From NCBI GenBank assembly GCA_022559985.1, contig JAFJTR010000009.1, positions 248,001 to 312,000 on the forward strand: a stretch of DNA of 64,000 bases, written 5' to 3'. This document shows positions 11,363-21,587 of the stretch, piece by piece. Numbering within the stretch: the first letter of the stretch is position 1; the number at the start of each line of letters is the position of its first letter. The notes beneath the pieces were generated by a model. It made no database searches. It had not been told where the DNA came from and worked only from the letters and a program-made list of their open reading frames with translations. The stretch comes from Parastagonospora avenae f. sp. tritici 18332-5. Lineage: Eukaryota; Ascomycota; Dothideomycetes; Pleosporales; Phaeosphaeriaceae. A program made the position numbers and the translations under genes.

Positions 11363-13151
11363 ATGGCTTCTAATATGGGAGACATCGAGCGCACCTCCAA
11401 GGAAGCAGGCGCCATCGAACTCGAACATGCACCTGCTGCCAACGACAAACGAGATATTGACAGAGCTCTGACTGATGAGGAAAAGAAATTACTTAAAAGA
11501 GCTACGTGAGTATAGTTCAATCACCTTTTGGATCAAGAGGCTGACTGTGCTATAGCATGAAGACAGACTGGCGTCTCATCCCCATCCTCGGCGCATGCTA
11601 CGCCATCAGCGCGATTGACCGCATCAACGTATGATCTGATAGAACTGAAATCCGTAATATCTACTCACTATAGTGTACAGATATCCGCTGCACGTATCGC
11701 AGGCATGAACCAAGAACTCGGCTTCAATGTCGGCGATCGCTATTCCATTGCTCTACTCGTCTTTTTCATAACATACTTCATTTTCGAGATCCCAAGTAAT
11801 GTCGTTCTGCGAAAAGTCGGTGCGGCAAATTGGCTCGGCTTTTTATGTTTCGCTTGGGGCCTTGTAGTGTTTGGCGCGGGGTTTGCGAAGAAGTGGGAGG
11901 TAAGTGATGTATCAAAGCTTGAAATATGCAGTCTTGGGACTAACTGAGAGTGTAGGATATCGTGGTTTGTCGCTTGTTGTTGGGTTTGTTTGAGGCTGGT
12001 TTCTTCCCAGGCTGGTACGTGCCGTGACGAAGGCGTCATGGGAGTAATGACTAAGAATGTATAGTGTCTACCTAATCTCATGCTGGTACACACGCTTTGA
12101 AGTGCAGAAGCGCCTCGCAGCATTCTACAGCATCAACGTGATTGCCAACGGTTTCGGCTCAATCCTCGCGTACGGCTGTATGCAACTTAGTGGGCGGAAC
12201 GGCTGGCTTGGGTGGCGCTGGTAAGTCCACCACTTCTTTGAACAAAAATCAACAATCGACTAAAACGCTGCAGGATCTTCATCATCAACGGCGCAATGAC
12301 TATATTCCTTGCCCTACTAGGTCGTCTCCTCATAGTCGACTTCCCCGACAAAGTCTACAAAGCACGCTACCCCTTCCTAAAGCCCGTAGAAGTGCAAGCC
12401 ATCCAAGACAAACTCGAACGCGACCGACGCGACGCCGAATTTGATGAGATCAATATAGCTAAATTCATGCACGCCCTCGCGCGCTGGGAGCTCTGGGTCT
12501 TTGCCATGAAGTTCTTCGCCGTCACGACAATAGTTTACGCATTAGCATTCTTCATTCCCATCATTCTTCAGGGCATGGGATACAGCACCGGGAGAGTGTT
12601 CTTGCTTTCTGCGCCGCCCGCTGTTGCAGCTGTGCCGTGGGTAATGCTTTGCTCGTGGGCGGCGGATAAGTGGAAGATGCGAGCGCCATTCATCGTGCTG
12701 CAAGCTCTGATTGGCATTGTGGGTATGATGATTGTCGCATATGCGAAAAACAATGAGGCGAGATACTTTGGCATCTTCATGGGTCTTGCGGGTGCGAACG
12801 CGAATATCCCGACGGCGCTGGCGTGGCAAGCGAATAACATCCGTGGGCAGAGTTTGAGAATGTAAGTGCTATCGCGGCGAATGTGCGAGTGTTTAGACTG
12901 ACGTATTCTCAAGGGTTGCATCTGGTCTGCAAGTTGCCTTTGGCGCCATTGGTGGCATCTATGCGTCCACTGTCTTCATGGAGAGGGAAATTCCGACCTA
13001 TCGGACTGGTATCTGGGCTGTGACAGGGGCGCAACTCTACCTGGTTGTGTCGACGTGTATCTTGGTGTTCTACTACTGGCGTCAGAACAAGAAAGCTGAT
13101 CGCGGCGAGATCGTGATCGAGGGGCTGGAGGGCTTCAGATACACTTACTAA
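11363..13151 (+). CDS. MFS transporter, Dal5-like anion:cation symporter family
   Basis: Seven exons: 11363-11505, 11556-11628, 11681-11899, 11956-12014, 12065-12220, 12274-12861, 12914-13151. All six introns are 50-56 bp with GT/AG ends and matching phase. The product is 491 aa with about 12 membrane helices. Landmarks are the DRINISAARIAG motif after helix 1, LLLGLFEAGFFPG in helix 4, a central cytoplasmic loop with a charged ERDRRDAEFDE patch, and a second half ending in WRQNKKADRGE. This layout fits the allantoate/nicotinate/vitamin permease branch of the major facilitator superfamily, which takes up small organic anions at the plasma membrane. The substrate cannot be told from sequence alone. 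The frame is intact throughout. Confidence 0.88.
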
Positions 13152-13661
13152 GGTGCAGTTATCCCAATTTAACCTTCTGTTGTGTTACGCTCCAGAGGAC
13201 AAGAAGTCCGTAGGAAAGCCGTTGCCAATTGCTGCCAACTCTCCTATGTCTCTGCACGCCATCAAGATCTTCATTCGGAAGGTGGAAGTCTGCCCAAAGC
13301 TCAATTCATGTTATGCGTTAGTGCACAAGAACTCTTGAAAGGTCTCTGCCACGTTTCACGGGCATCTCTCTCTCATTGGAAAAGCTCGCCCCTGTCCTGC
13401 ATCACATACGTACACGCCTTTCCGCAATGACTTCCTGTTATCTGTTCGCTTTTATCTAGATGTCCAGCACCCCTCAAAAATGTCCAAAGTCAGTCTGTAT
13501 CTGTTTAACCGGTGGAAAACGAGTCTGGTGAACAAGGCCGTGGTACACCATCTCACTTTTCCTCTTGAACCCTTTGCCGCCCGGGCCCCTCGGACAATCT
13601 GCCACAGGACAAAAATGAATGCATCGGGATTCGTGGATGTTCATATGCTCACTAAAGCCTG
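13152..13661. other. Convergent intergenic region, nothing recognised
   Basis: Lies between the 3' ends of the MFS gene (plus) and the retropepsin-like gene (minus). No gene or clear terminator structure was seen. Confidence 0.5.
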
Positions 13662-15709
13662 TCAGCCTATGAGGTTGACGTTCGGAGGGATTTCACACTT
13701 CAACAGGTATTGCGTTTGAAATGGCAACGCTGGACAACCAGAATGCTCACAGCTGAAGATACCTCTCTCGTACATGGAATGAAGAGTCGTATGACCTGTT
13801 TCCAGGTGTGATAGTCTCCAAACTGAATCTTGAGGATCTTCATCACTTTTGGAGGTTGCCGTCCCTATGAAGTTCAAAGGCGTTGTTGCAGAACGACTCT
13901 TCTCTGCAATTGATTGAGTTGGGGAACTAAGCCGTGCCAGCGTATTGACATATAAATCTGGCTGTACGGAGTGCGTACTGCTGGTAGTTTGCTCATCGAA
14001 TTCCGGAGCTCTGATGTTGGAGGTTCTTGTGTCCTGATTGACTCTGTTGTCGTACTGCTGCTGTCGCGCGGCTTCGTTATCCTTGGCAGACTGCTGTGCA
14101 GCAGGCGTCAGGCTTGCTATTCGATTAGACTCTCGCTCGCGGCGATCGTTTTCTCGCTGGTCTTCTGTGTCATGCATAATTACATCGCCACTTTGTTGAA
14201 CTTAATACACTGTTAGCAGTGTGCCATAATCTGTTCTGCGCAGATTGGAAGCATCAAATGTACCTTCTGAACTGCTATTGGTAGCTTGGCTCCTGAAAAT
14301 GCTTTTGAACCAAGAACCGAGCTTGTCCGCAGCACCAAGTGATCTGATACGATTGAGTTCCAAGTTGTTGTGTGCTACAGATGCGGAGACGAGTGCCTGC
14401 TGGTTCTCCGTAAAGACTTTTAGCTCTTCTAGAGTATCTTGCCCGATAAGTACGGTGTGCGTAAGCCCGTTCAGTATATGGAATTCCACATCTGTGTTGG
14501 CGCTCTTTGATTCGAAGTCCAATAAGGCTTTTGCGGAAGAATCTAGCGATATGTTTGCATGGACATAGCCAGATGTCATAGCAAATGTGCCATCTGCAAG
14601 CTCTATGACCTCTTCCCCTGGTTGAATCGCTATGCCGAGCTCAATTGCGGTCTGTGGGGCGATGAGATCGATTTCAGATCCGGTGTCGGATGTTGCGGTC
14701 ACCGATTTGTTGTTTAGCTTGCAATGCAGAAATTGTCGTGGGCTCTCGAGAAGGCAGACTGATAGAGCCTGGAGTGCAGGTCTTGGGACGCGAATGAGTC
14801 GCTCCGGATGTCTGGTTAACGTTTCTGTCTCTTCAAGGAACTGCATCCCCATGATTATTGGTGTCACAACTTTTGTAAGCACATGGAATATACACGCCAT
14901 TGATACTGAATTGTCGGTTTCAGCACCAAACGCGCATGGCGACCACACCTGTCCAACAGATTCAACAACCTTACCGTTCGCGAGCCGGAATTTTTTCCGA
15001 CCATATTTCGTTTCGTATTCTCTGAACCCTAGAGCTTGCGCCAAAGTTTCCGACATTATATTAACATCGGCTCCTGTGTCGGCGCAGGCAAAGACTGTGG
15101 CAGCGGCGCCCCGTGGATTTACGGTGATAGGCAAGCCTAGGCGCGTCCTTTTAGCTTCTCTTGTTCTTGCAGGTCGAGTTGCTTCTGTGATAGATCGGAA
15201 CTTGAAGGGAGATTTGTCAAAGCGCGACGGGTAAGGCCAGTCACTACCCTGGTCGTCGATGTCATCCATTCCATCATTGAGTGGTGTGCCAAGCGCGAGA
15301 ACCATGTTGGGATTTGAAGAAGCCATGTGATGTAGGAGAAGCTTTTCAGCAAATTCGGCATCTATCATTGATCGCGTCGCGTTACCGTCATACAGACGAC
15401 GGCGGGCTGAAAGGCCATCGCTCTGGTAGTCAAAGATTACTGGTGCCTACGTCATATCAGTCTTTTTAATTCAGCGGAGAGAACCATTCCATACCAGTGG
15501 ACAGATTCCGATGCCTTGAGGTAGCCATAGAGGGGAAAAGGCTGGTGGTGTTGGGCACTCGAGGGTCGGTAGGAAAGGCTCCAATCCCGGTGATCTTCGA
15601 GCGTAATCTTCTTCTCCGAAAAACTCCATGGAGCAAATAAAGTCAAAGATTCGAAAGGGAGATTTTTTGACGTTGATGAAGTCTTGGGGTCAAGGAGGGC
15701 TGCGTGCAA
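13662..15709 (-). CDS. Protein with two tandem retropepsin-like aspartic protease domains; 5' end unresolved
   Basis: Main exon 14264-15446 and last exon 13662-14164, joined in phase over a 99-base intron. Two domains each carry the Asp-Thr-Gly of retroviral-type proteases: ACADTGADVNIMSE, followed later by PIIMGMQFLE, and TATSDTGSEIDLIAP, followed by HTVLIGQDTLEE. The C-terminal tail is basic and Gln/Arg-rich (DQRENDRRERESNR). An upstream block (15486-15709) in the right style (PFPLYGYLKASESVHWYGM) probably belongs to the same gene. The only join found that keeps frame is an unusually short 38-base intron with a weak GTTCTC donor (15447-15484); the canonical GTATGG donor breaks the frame. 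No in-frame ATG precedes that block; the first is at 15366-15368. There is no reverse transcriptase or integrase nearby, so this is either a domesticated or fungal-specific retropepsin gene or a slightly damaged one. Confidence 0.65.
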
Positions 15710-15838
15710 AGGCGGGGCTGTGATGAAATCTAAGCCACACTTCAGTCACCGGTCAACTCTAGACCACACTTTCGTCGCCAGCCTTGCAACCTCTCGTGAG
15801 GCACGGATGGCCCAGAAACCTCCTCTACGGCATAGGCT

Positions 15839-16849
15839 ATGCCACGAAAACAACGTGATGCCGAGTCCGCCATTCACCAACTATCCGGTTATCCATCTCT
15901 TGCAGCTTTTATCGCAAGCGACCGCGACCGCACGACGCTCATATATAAGCGTTTCGACTTACTAGCATCCCGGAATCTACTCTACCTTCAGAGCGAGCTC
16001 GCAGAGCTGCAATCAAAACAGCTAGCCTTCGACCAAGAAGATCTGATAGCGGACATGTGTACGAAGCAATGCGCTCGAAACTACTCTGACTTCGAGAAAG
16101 CAGCAGAGGGAGATGAGAAACAGGAGGAAAGATGGGCCATGATGCTTCGAATCCGGGGAACGATGAAGGAATATCGCGAGGCACTGCTTTTTGAGAGTAC
16201 GTTAGCAGCTTTGCCACGACCTTCCAAAAGCATCATGCGCGCGTTCCGGGAAGTGTTCAACAACCAGACCGACGGAAAGGGCGAGCCTTTCCCAACCCTG
16301 GGAGGCGATGGCGCTGCACTGTACGATGATATCGATGATCTAGTTGCGTTGCGGGCGCAGGAGACTGGCGATCGTCTGACGGACTTTGCACACGAGCATT
16401 TAGCGTTTCTCTTTCCCGTGAGTGAACTGCCATCCAGAAAAGCATTTTTTATGATGAAGAGTGGAGGTTTTGCTGATGCAAAGAACGTAGGACCGCAAGC
16501 GCACCAGAAAAGGCATCGCCTATGCTTCGGATCGAGCCATTAGCTCCTTCGCAGCGTGGTTCAGCACCTTCCTAGCGGCCCTGCTGTTGATAGGTACTAT
16601 CGTCGTGCTCTACACTGTGCATTCTCCAGACTGGAGGTTGGGACTGATAGCGACGTTCACCACGCTGTTCGCTGGCAGTGTAGGACTTCTTACGAATGCG
16701 AGGAGAGCGGAGTTGTTTGCGGCTACTGCAGCGTAAGTGGTCATGAAATCCAACACGAAGCTAAGAACACTGACTAAACCACACGTAGATATGCGGCTGT
16801 ACTCGTGGTGTTTGTCAGTGGCGATCTAGGGGGAAGCCAGAATGGTTGA
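15839..16849 (+). CDS. DUF6594-type membrane protein
   Basis: Exons 15839-16417, 16491-16732 and 16789-16849 (introns 73 and 56 bp, phases match) give 293 aa. The layout is typical of the fungal DUF6594 family. The N-terminal motif is LSGYPSLAAFIASDRD. A long charged helical region of coiled-coil character with EREA-type repeats follows. The C-terminus has two or three close membrane helices (AAWFSTFLAALLLIGTIVVL, then WRLGLIATFTTLFAGSVGLL). Members are common in Pezizomycotina and often lie in variable, HET-like regions; the biochemical function is unknown. It starts about 130 bases from the end of the divergent retropepsin-like gene, so the two may share regulatory DNA. Confidence 0.8.
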
Positions 16850-18015
16850 TGTGCAATGAACAAACATGAACATCTTCGCACTCAGAAAGTAGCTTCAAAT
16901 GATTCTTCATGCACATCTCGAACAGTGGTGGTATTATATTCTAACGCAGCGATCGGCTACAACTTTGATATGATAGGAAACAACGTGATTGCGTCCGTAA
17001 TTCGGTCGAGGCATGACAGCGACCTTTTCACCGAATCTTTCCTGGCCTAACCTGTTAGTTACTTTTTCGTGAGTGAGTTCGAGCAACTACACCTCAACGT
17101 GTCAATCAGAGTGAAGATTGGGCTGTGACTGGATCTTTGCAACCCGCCCCCACCAACAATACAGGCTTCTTGTTGCATGAGTATGTTCTCGTTGTAGGGA
17201 CCAGATTTCGACCCGCAGTCGGCCAGTGAGGATATCAATCAATGCTATTGCTAGCGTTGAGAATCGGTCAGGTGTGAGACCCATCCAAAATACCAGCCCT
17301 GCTTACTTCATCTAACTATCTGTAGTTTTTCCTCAATGGGCGGAGGAGCAGCTATCCCGAACGCTGTGTACTCAGCTCCGTACTTTAGATCAGGCATTCC
17401 AGGCAGTGTGAATGCACTATGAAACCCGAGCGTAGCCCGTCCTCATACCCTTAGGGAGGGTTTGAGTAGGGCGTTAGAATATTCAATCAAGCAAGCAATT
17501 CATCTAATTATCGCGTGCCCAACTACTACATCACGATGTCATCAATAGAAGTCTTAATTACTAGCCAACGATTAACGCTCCGACTCATTTCTACCATGTA
17601 CAAAAGTATCAAGGTAAGATGTCCCCAGTCTCAATACACAAAATTAGCTGGAAATCGTTACAGCCTTATCAAGCTGCAACTTTGCAGGCGACAAAGGTGT
17701 TACGAGCCAACACGAACTTGCACCCTGAGCAGAATGAAGAGTTCACCTCGGCCATTATGTAAAACTTCTCACCATGTCCGCCAATTGAACAAGCATGATA
17801 TACGGGATGAAATTCTCCTTAGTAATCGTACAGTACGTGTGAGCTAAGATGTTCGCTTACGGGCACATTGACCGAATGCTGCATCCTCGTCAGTGGAGAT
17901 TTGCGCGAAAAGCTGAAATTATGATGGTTGATCTGTCATGGTTTATTACCACTACTATTGCTCTTACATTCCACCAAATCGCATGAATGTTGAATCATTT
18001 CAGAAAACCCGAGCT
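16850..18015. other. Intergenic region, nothing recognised
   Basis: About 1.2 kb between the DUF6594 gene and the 3' end of the pantothenate kinase gene. Open frames are short and featureless, and no repeat or RNA gene was noticed. Confidence 0.5.
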
Positions 18016-19724
18016 TCAAATAGCCACCTTCTGCCCTTGGAAACTCTCTCTCCTCCCCCAATTCCTCGGCTGTCTCTTCAAGAAAGCACCAACAGACCCA
18101 AGATAGCCCTCGTGTCTCAAAAAGTATGCTTGTTTCGTACCCTTGGACCAAAAGCGGATGGCATAAGAGAGCGTGTTCATGGTCTGCGAATGTCCACCGA
18201 TGAATGACCCGCCAAAGTATATCCGCGGTAGGCCGTGCTTTTCGGCGTGGAGATAGGCAATTTGGCCGATGTTGTTTGAGACGGCGTACAGCAGTGAGCG
18301 GGAAATGTCCTCGGGGCGGAAAGCAGCGGCGGGGTGGGGAAGTTCGGATGAGCCTTCGACGTGTTCTGCCTCTTCGCGACGCTTCATGTCGCCATTACAG
18401 CCGTCTTCTGCGTCTCGTTCTGCCGCACGCTTCATCTTGTAGACTTTGCCGAAGGACGAAGCAATGTGCGTGCTCTTGAGGCCGATCTTGTTGTAGGCTT
18501 GTCCGTAGATGTCTCCAACGAGCAGATCAACGGTCGAGTTGTCACCATTCTCTGCCAGCCTCAACATGTCGTCAAAGCTCCGTGCGCCCGTCAGCATCGA
18601 AAGCAGTCCCCAAAGTGTACCGCCTCCCAGGGAAGTTCCGCCAACACGTTCGAACTGCCGTGGACCGGAGACTTTGACCATAGAGACACCAGAGCCGATA
18701 TTTACAAGCAGGTATGGGTAGATGTTCGGCGGGTCGGGCGGATGTGGCATAAAGGTCATGGGCTCTTCTTCGCTGTACGTGAAGACTTCGTCAGGGATCT
18801 CGTTGATAAAGAAATCGAGGCCTGTGACAATAGCTATTAGTACCAATTGACTGATAGAAGGATTCCGAGTCATACCTATTATCAAGCATTCCATCTCATC
18901 TTCGCGCTTGACCTCTACGCCAAGCGCTTGCGTTATCCTGTCGTAGTACTTGAAAGCACCACCTCCAGTCGCCATGACGCACAGGTCTTCTGGGGTTGAT
19001 CCATTGTTCTGTTTGTAGTCGGCCTGCAGCTTGCGCATGAACTCGATGCACCCATCTATCCGGTCGGTCTCGAATTTGAGGAAATTCAGCCGGCCACCAA
19101 TTGCATCATCACCGGGTTCGCGCGAGAAGTATACGAGTTTTGCGAGTGACCCTCCGATCTGTAATGTAGCTCGTCAGCCTTCTTCGTCCGTGCTGGGGAG
19201 AGGGTGAAGGGTGTCTTGTGGTCACTGCAGCTAAGATAGGAGCACACGACCATAGTTTCTACACTTACATCAAGTGCAATATGGCTTACGACTGCCGTGT
19301 GGTTTGGTAGACGGATATCCTTGGGGTCGTGCTCGTAGTCCTCGCTTTGTGGAGTGCCGGGCTGTTCCTCATCGACGATGAAAGCGCCCTGGACATTGAT
19401 GCGCACATTGCCCGGATGTAAAATAGCTTCCTGAATGTCACTCTGTACCGTAGTCCGCCTTGGACGTCCAAATGCGGGGGAAGACGATATATCTGCAGGT
19501 TGCGCACGCGATGCGTTGTTGCCGGTTCCACCCGTCGTGGGGTCGAGCTCTGCGGGCGCTGGCGACATGGATGCGGAGGTTGACGGTCTGCGTCTTGGCT
19601 GCAGCTTCGCTCTCTTCCTGCAATGGCGCACGCTTTGCGAACGTCTGGTGGAAATCCGGGATTGTGTTGGTTGGCAGTTTGGTGAGCTAGGAAGTGAAGT
19701 TGCTGATAGCGAAGAGACTTCCAT
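18016..19724 (-). CDS. CAB1: Pantothenate kinase (eukaryotic type II PanK)
   Basis: Exons on the minus strand: 19724-19269, 19158-18876 and 18821-18016 (introns 110 and 54 bp; phases match), giving 514 aa. The enzyme phosphorylates pantothenate with ATP, the first and controlling step of coenzyme A synthesis. ASKHA-fold motifs are present: IALDIGGSLAKLVYF (phosphate loop, split by intron 1), VMATGGGAFKYYDRI, LLVNIGSGVSMVKV, GGTSLGGGTLWGLL, and the C-terminal IYFGGSFIGGHSQTMNTLSY with LRHEGYLGSVGAF. The first about 130 residues are low-complexity (Ser/Pro/Thr) and the start is the longest ATG; an internal ATG (MSPAPAE) could equally serve. The catalytic core is intact. Confidence 0.92.
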
Positions 19725-20472
19725 TTGTCCGCTTTGTGATGGGTCTGATCACCGTGGGGGAAGACGTGATATGAAGTTCTGCGCAGAATGGAGCCCAAGC
19801 AGGTCAGCAGAGATTGCAATCTCTTGCTGTGCGCAGAGGTGCGGGCGAGCCCTAATGTATAGCGACTCCATGATCTCGGTGCAATGGAATTACGTTTTGT
19901 TCAGCGCGCTGATACCCGGCATCAAGGTTCAAAGCTGTTAAGCTCGGTAACTCGACATGGCGGCCGATTGATCGAACACAAACATCCGAGGATTTGCTAG
20001 GCTGGGGCCCCGTGGAGGTGCACGTTGCCACTGCCGAAAGAGGGGTCTTGTGGTGGACTTCATGAAAAATTGATGTCGATAGCTAACAGAACTTGTGGGA
20101 ATTCTGCACATTCATGAGCACGCCTGCGCTCTCAGAAGTGTTGCCATTTACAGCAATTTCCCACGTGCTCCAAGTACTTCACTACGTCATTGATTTGACT
20201 AGGAACACTGAATTGCAATTAGACAACATTGAGACATGACAGGTAGTACTCTGAGCCACATCCATATCGTGCGGGATTCTCAGGGTGTCACGATGCAACG
20301 CCCGTCCATCGTGGAATGATTCTTGATGACGTCGTGCCTCCGTTACTCTAGACCAGCAGCTTCCACGCTCACGACCACGTTACCTTTTCGCAAACTCACC
20401 CAGCCTGCAAACACAGCTTCTGTAATCAACACACTATCCCCGCAATCTTCAACCCACTGGAAATTCAGCGCC
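19725..20472. promoter_or_regulatory. Divergent promoter region between pantothenate kinase and the zinc-ribbon gene
   Basis: About 750 bases between two start codons facing away from each other. No specific operator was recognised. Confidence 0.4.
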
Positions 20473-21474
20473 ATGTCGTGGATGGACTCATGGTCTCGCC
20501 CTAACAAGCACGCAACAACTCCGCCCCCACTATACCTTACAGTTGGCGACTCAGTACCCTACTGCCACAGCTGCGGCCGTGTAATCGGCGAGCGACGCAA
20601 ACACGGCGGCTCAGAAGTAAAATACTGCTCCGCACGTTGTCGAAACAGCAAACCAGGCATCACCGACCGCAAGATTGAAGCAACATTCGCCGCCCTACTC
20701 AACGGCGCCACGCCAGAGTCGCTGAAAGAAGAGGAGGAAGACCAAGTCCAGGAGCAAGAAGCGACAAAAGATGCCGCCTCGAAAGATGCTGATTTCGGCA
20801 AACACGAAAAGAAACACAAGAAAAAAGCCTCCAAATCCAAAACCATAAAAGGCGACCACAGAATCATCGTCGATTGCGAAACAGTCCAAGACATTGTGTT
20901 CCAGCGCGAAAAAGACCCCGAGAAAGTCTACGGGCGCCGGAAAAACCGCAAGGCGCGGTTCGTGGTCGAGAAGCCGGAGGATTGGAAGAGCGTGGATATG
21001 GTCGACAAGCCAACGACAGATAATGCCGCACAACCTCCTACTTCTACTTCTCTCACTAGCGAAGATGAGGATTCTGAATCAGACGTGTCGGAGCAAGAAG
21101 GCGGCATTGTCCTTGAAGATGCTAAAACACCCGGTGATCCTTCGCTGCCAGACCAGGTCGAATATGGCTATGGAAGTGGTAAAGTCCGTCCCCCCCAGGA
21201 TCAAAACGACGTTAATGGCAGCGTTGGGGGTGAAAAGGGCTGGGCCGAACGCATCCACGAGACCGACGACATGAAACTCAAACGGCGCGAGGGGCAGCGG
21301 CGTGCTGATGAGCGCGAGATGGTGAGGAAAGCTGCGCGGCGGGGATGTGCGTTTGGTTTCAAAGTAAAGGGCGAGGAGGAGAAGAGGAAGTGCGAGGCGG
21401 TGATGAAGGGCGCAGTTGTGGAGGCGAGTTTTGCCAAGGGGGAGTGGGGGGTCAGATGGAGGGAGAGGGTGTAA
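20473..21474 (+). CDS. Zinc-ribbon protein of unknown function
   Basis: Single exon, 333 aa from ATG 20473 (MSWMDSWSRPNK). An in-frame ATG 150 bases upstream (20323) gives an extra 50 Ser/Thr-rich residues that look like translated leader. Near the N-terminus a four-cysteine pair, CHSCGRVI and YCSARCRN (about 24 residues apart), fits a small treble-clef or zinc-ribbon fold. A lysine-rich stretch (KHEKKHKKKASKSK) and an Arg/Lys-rich C-terminal half (KLKRREGQRRADEREMVRKA) suggest a nuclear or nucleolar nucleic-acid-associated protein. The family appears in other Pezizomycotina as hypothetical proteins. It is transcribed convergently with the telomere-protein gene, with only 113 bases between the two coding ends. 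Confidence 0.8.
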   Translation: MSWMDSWSRPNKHATTPPPLYLTVGDSVPYCHSCGRVIGERRKHGGSEVKYCSARCRNSKPGITDRKIEATFAALLNGATPESLKEEEEDQVQEQEATKDAASKDADFGKHEKKHKKKASKSKTIKGDHRIIVDCETVQDIVFQREKDPEKVYGRRKNRKARFVVEKPEDWKSVDMVDKPTTDNAAQPPTSTSLTSEDEDSESDVSEQEGGIVLEDAKTPGDPSLPDQVEYGYGSGKVRPPQDQNDVNGSVGGEKGWAERIHETDDMKLKRREGQRRADEREMVRKAARRGCAFGFKVKGEEEKRKCEAVMKGAVVEASFAKGEWGVRWRERV

Positions 21475-21587
21475 AATGAGGTGTAAAATTACAAGCCTGA
21501 AAAACTGGCAATGGGTATCAAATAAAAGCAACAAGCCACCCCTTGCTCCTGCGATAGCATCACTACTGCAACCCCCAATCGCTGTAT

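Noticed and set aside
15366..15390. Suspected frameshift at the start of the main retropepsin exon
   Set aside because: Recounting the bases showed the frame is continuous (YDGNATRSMIDA); only the junction further upstream is uncertain.
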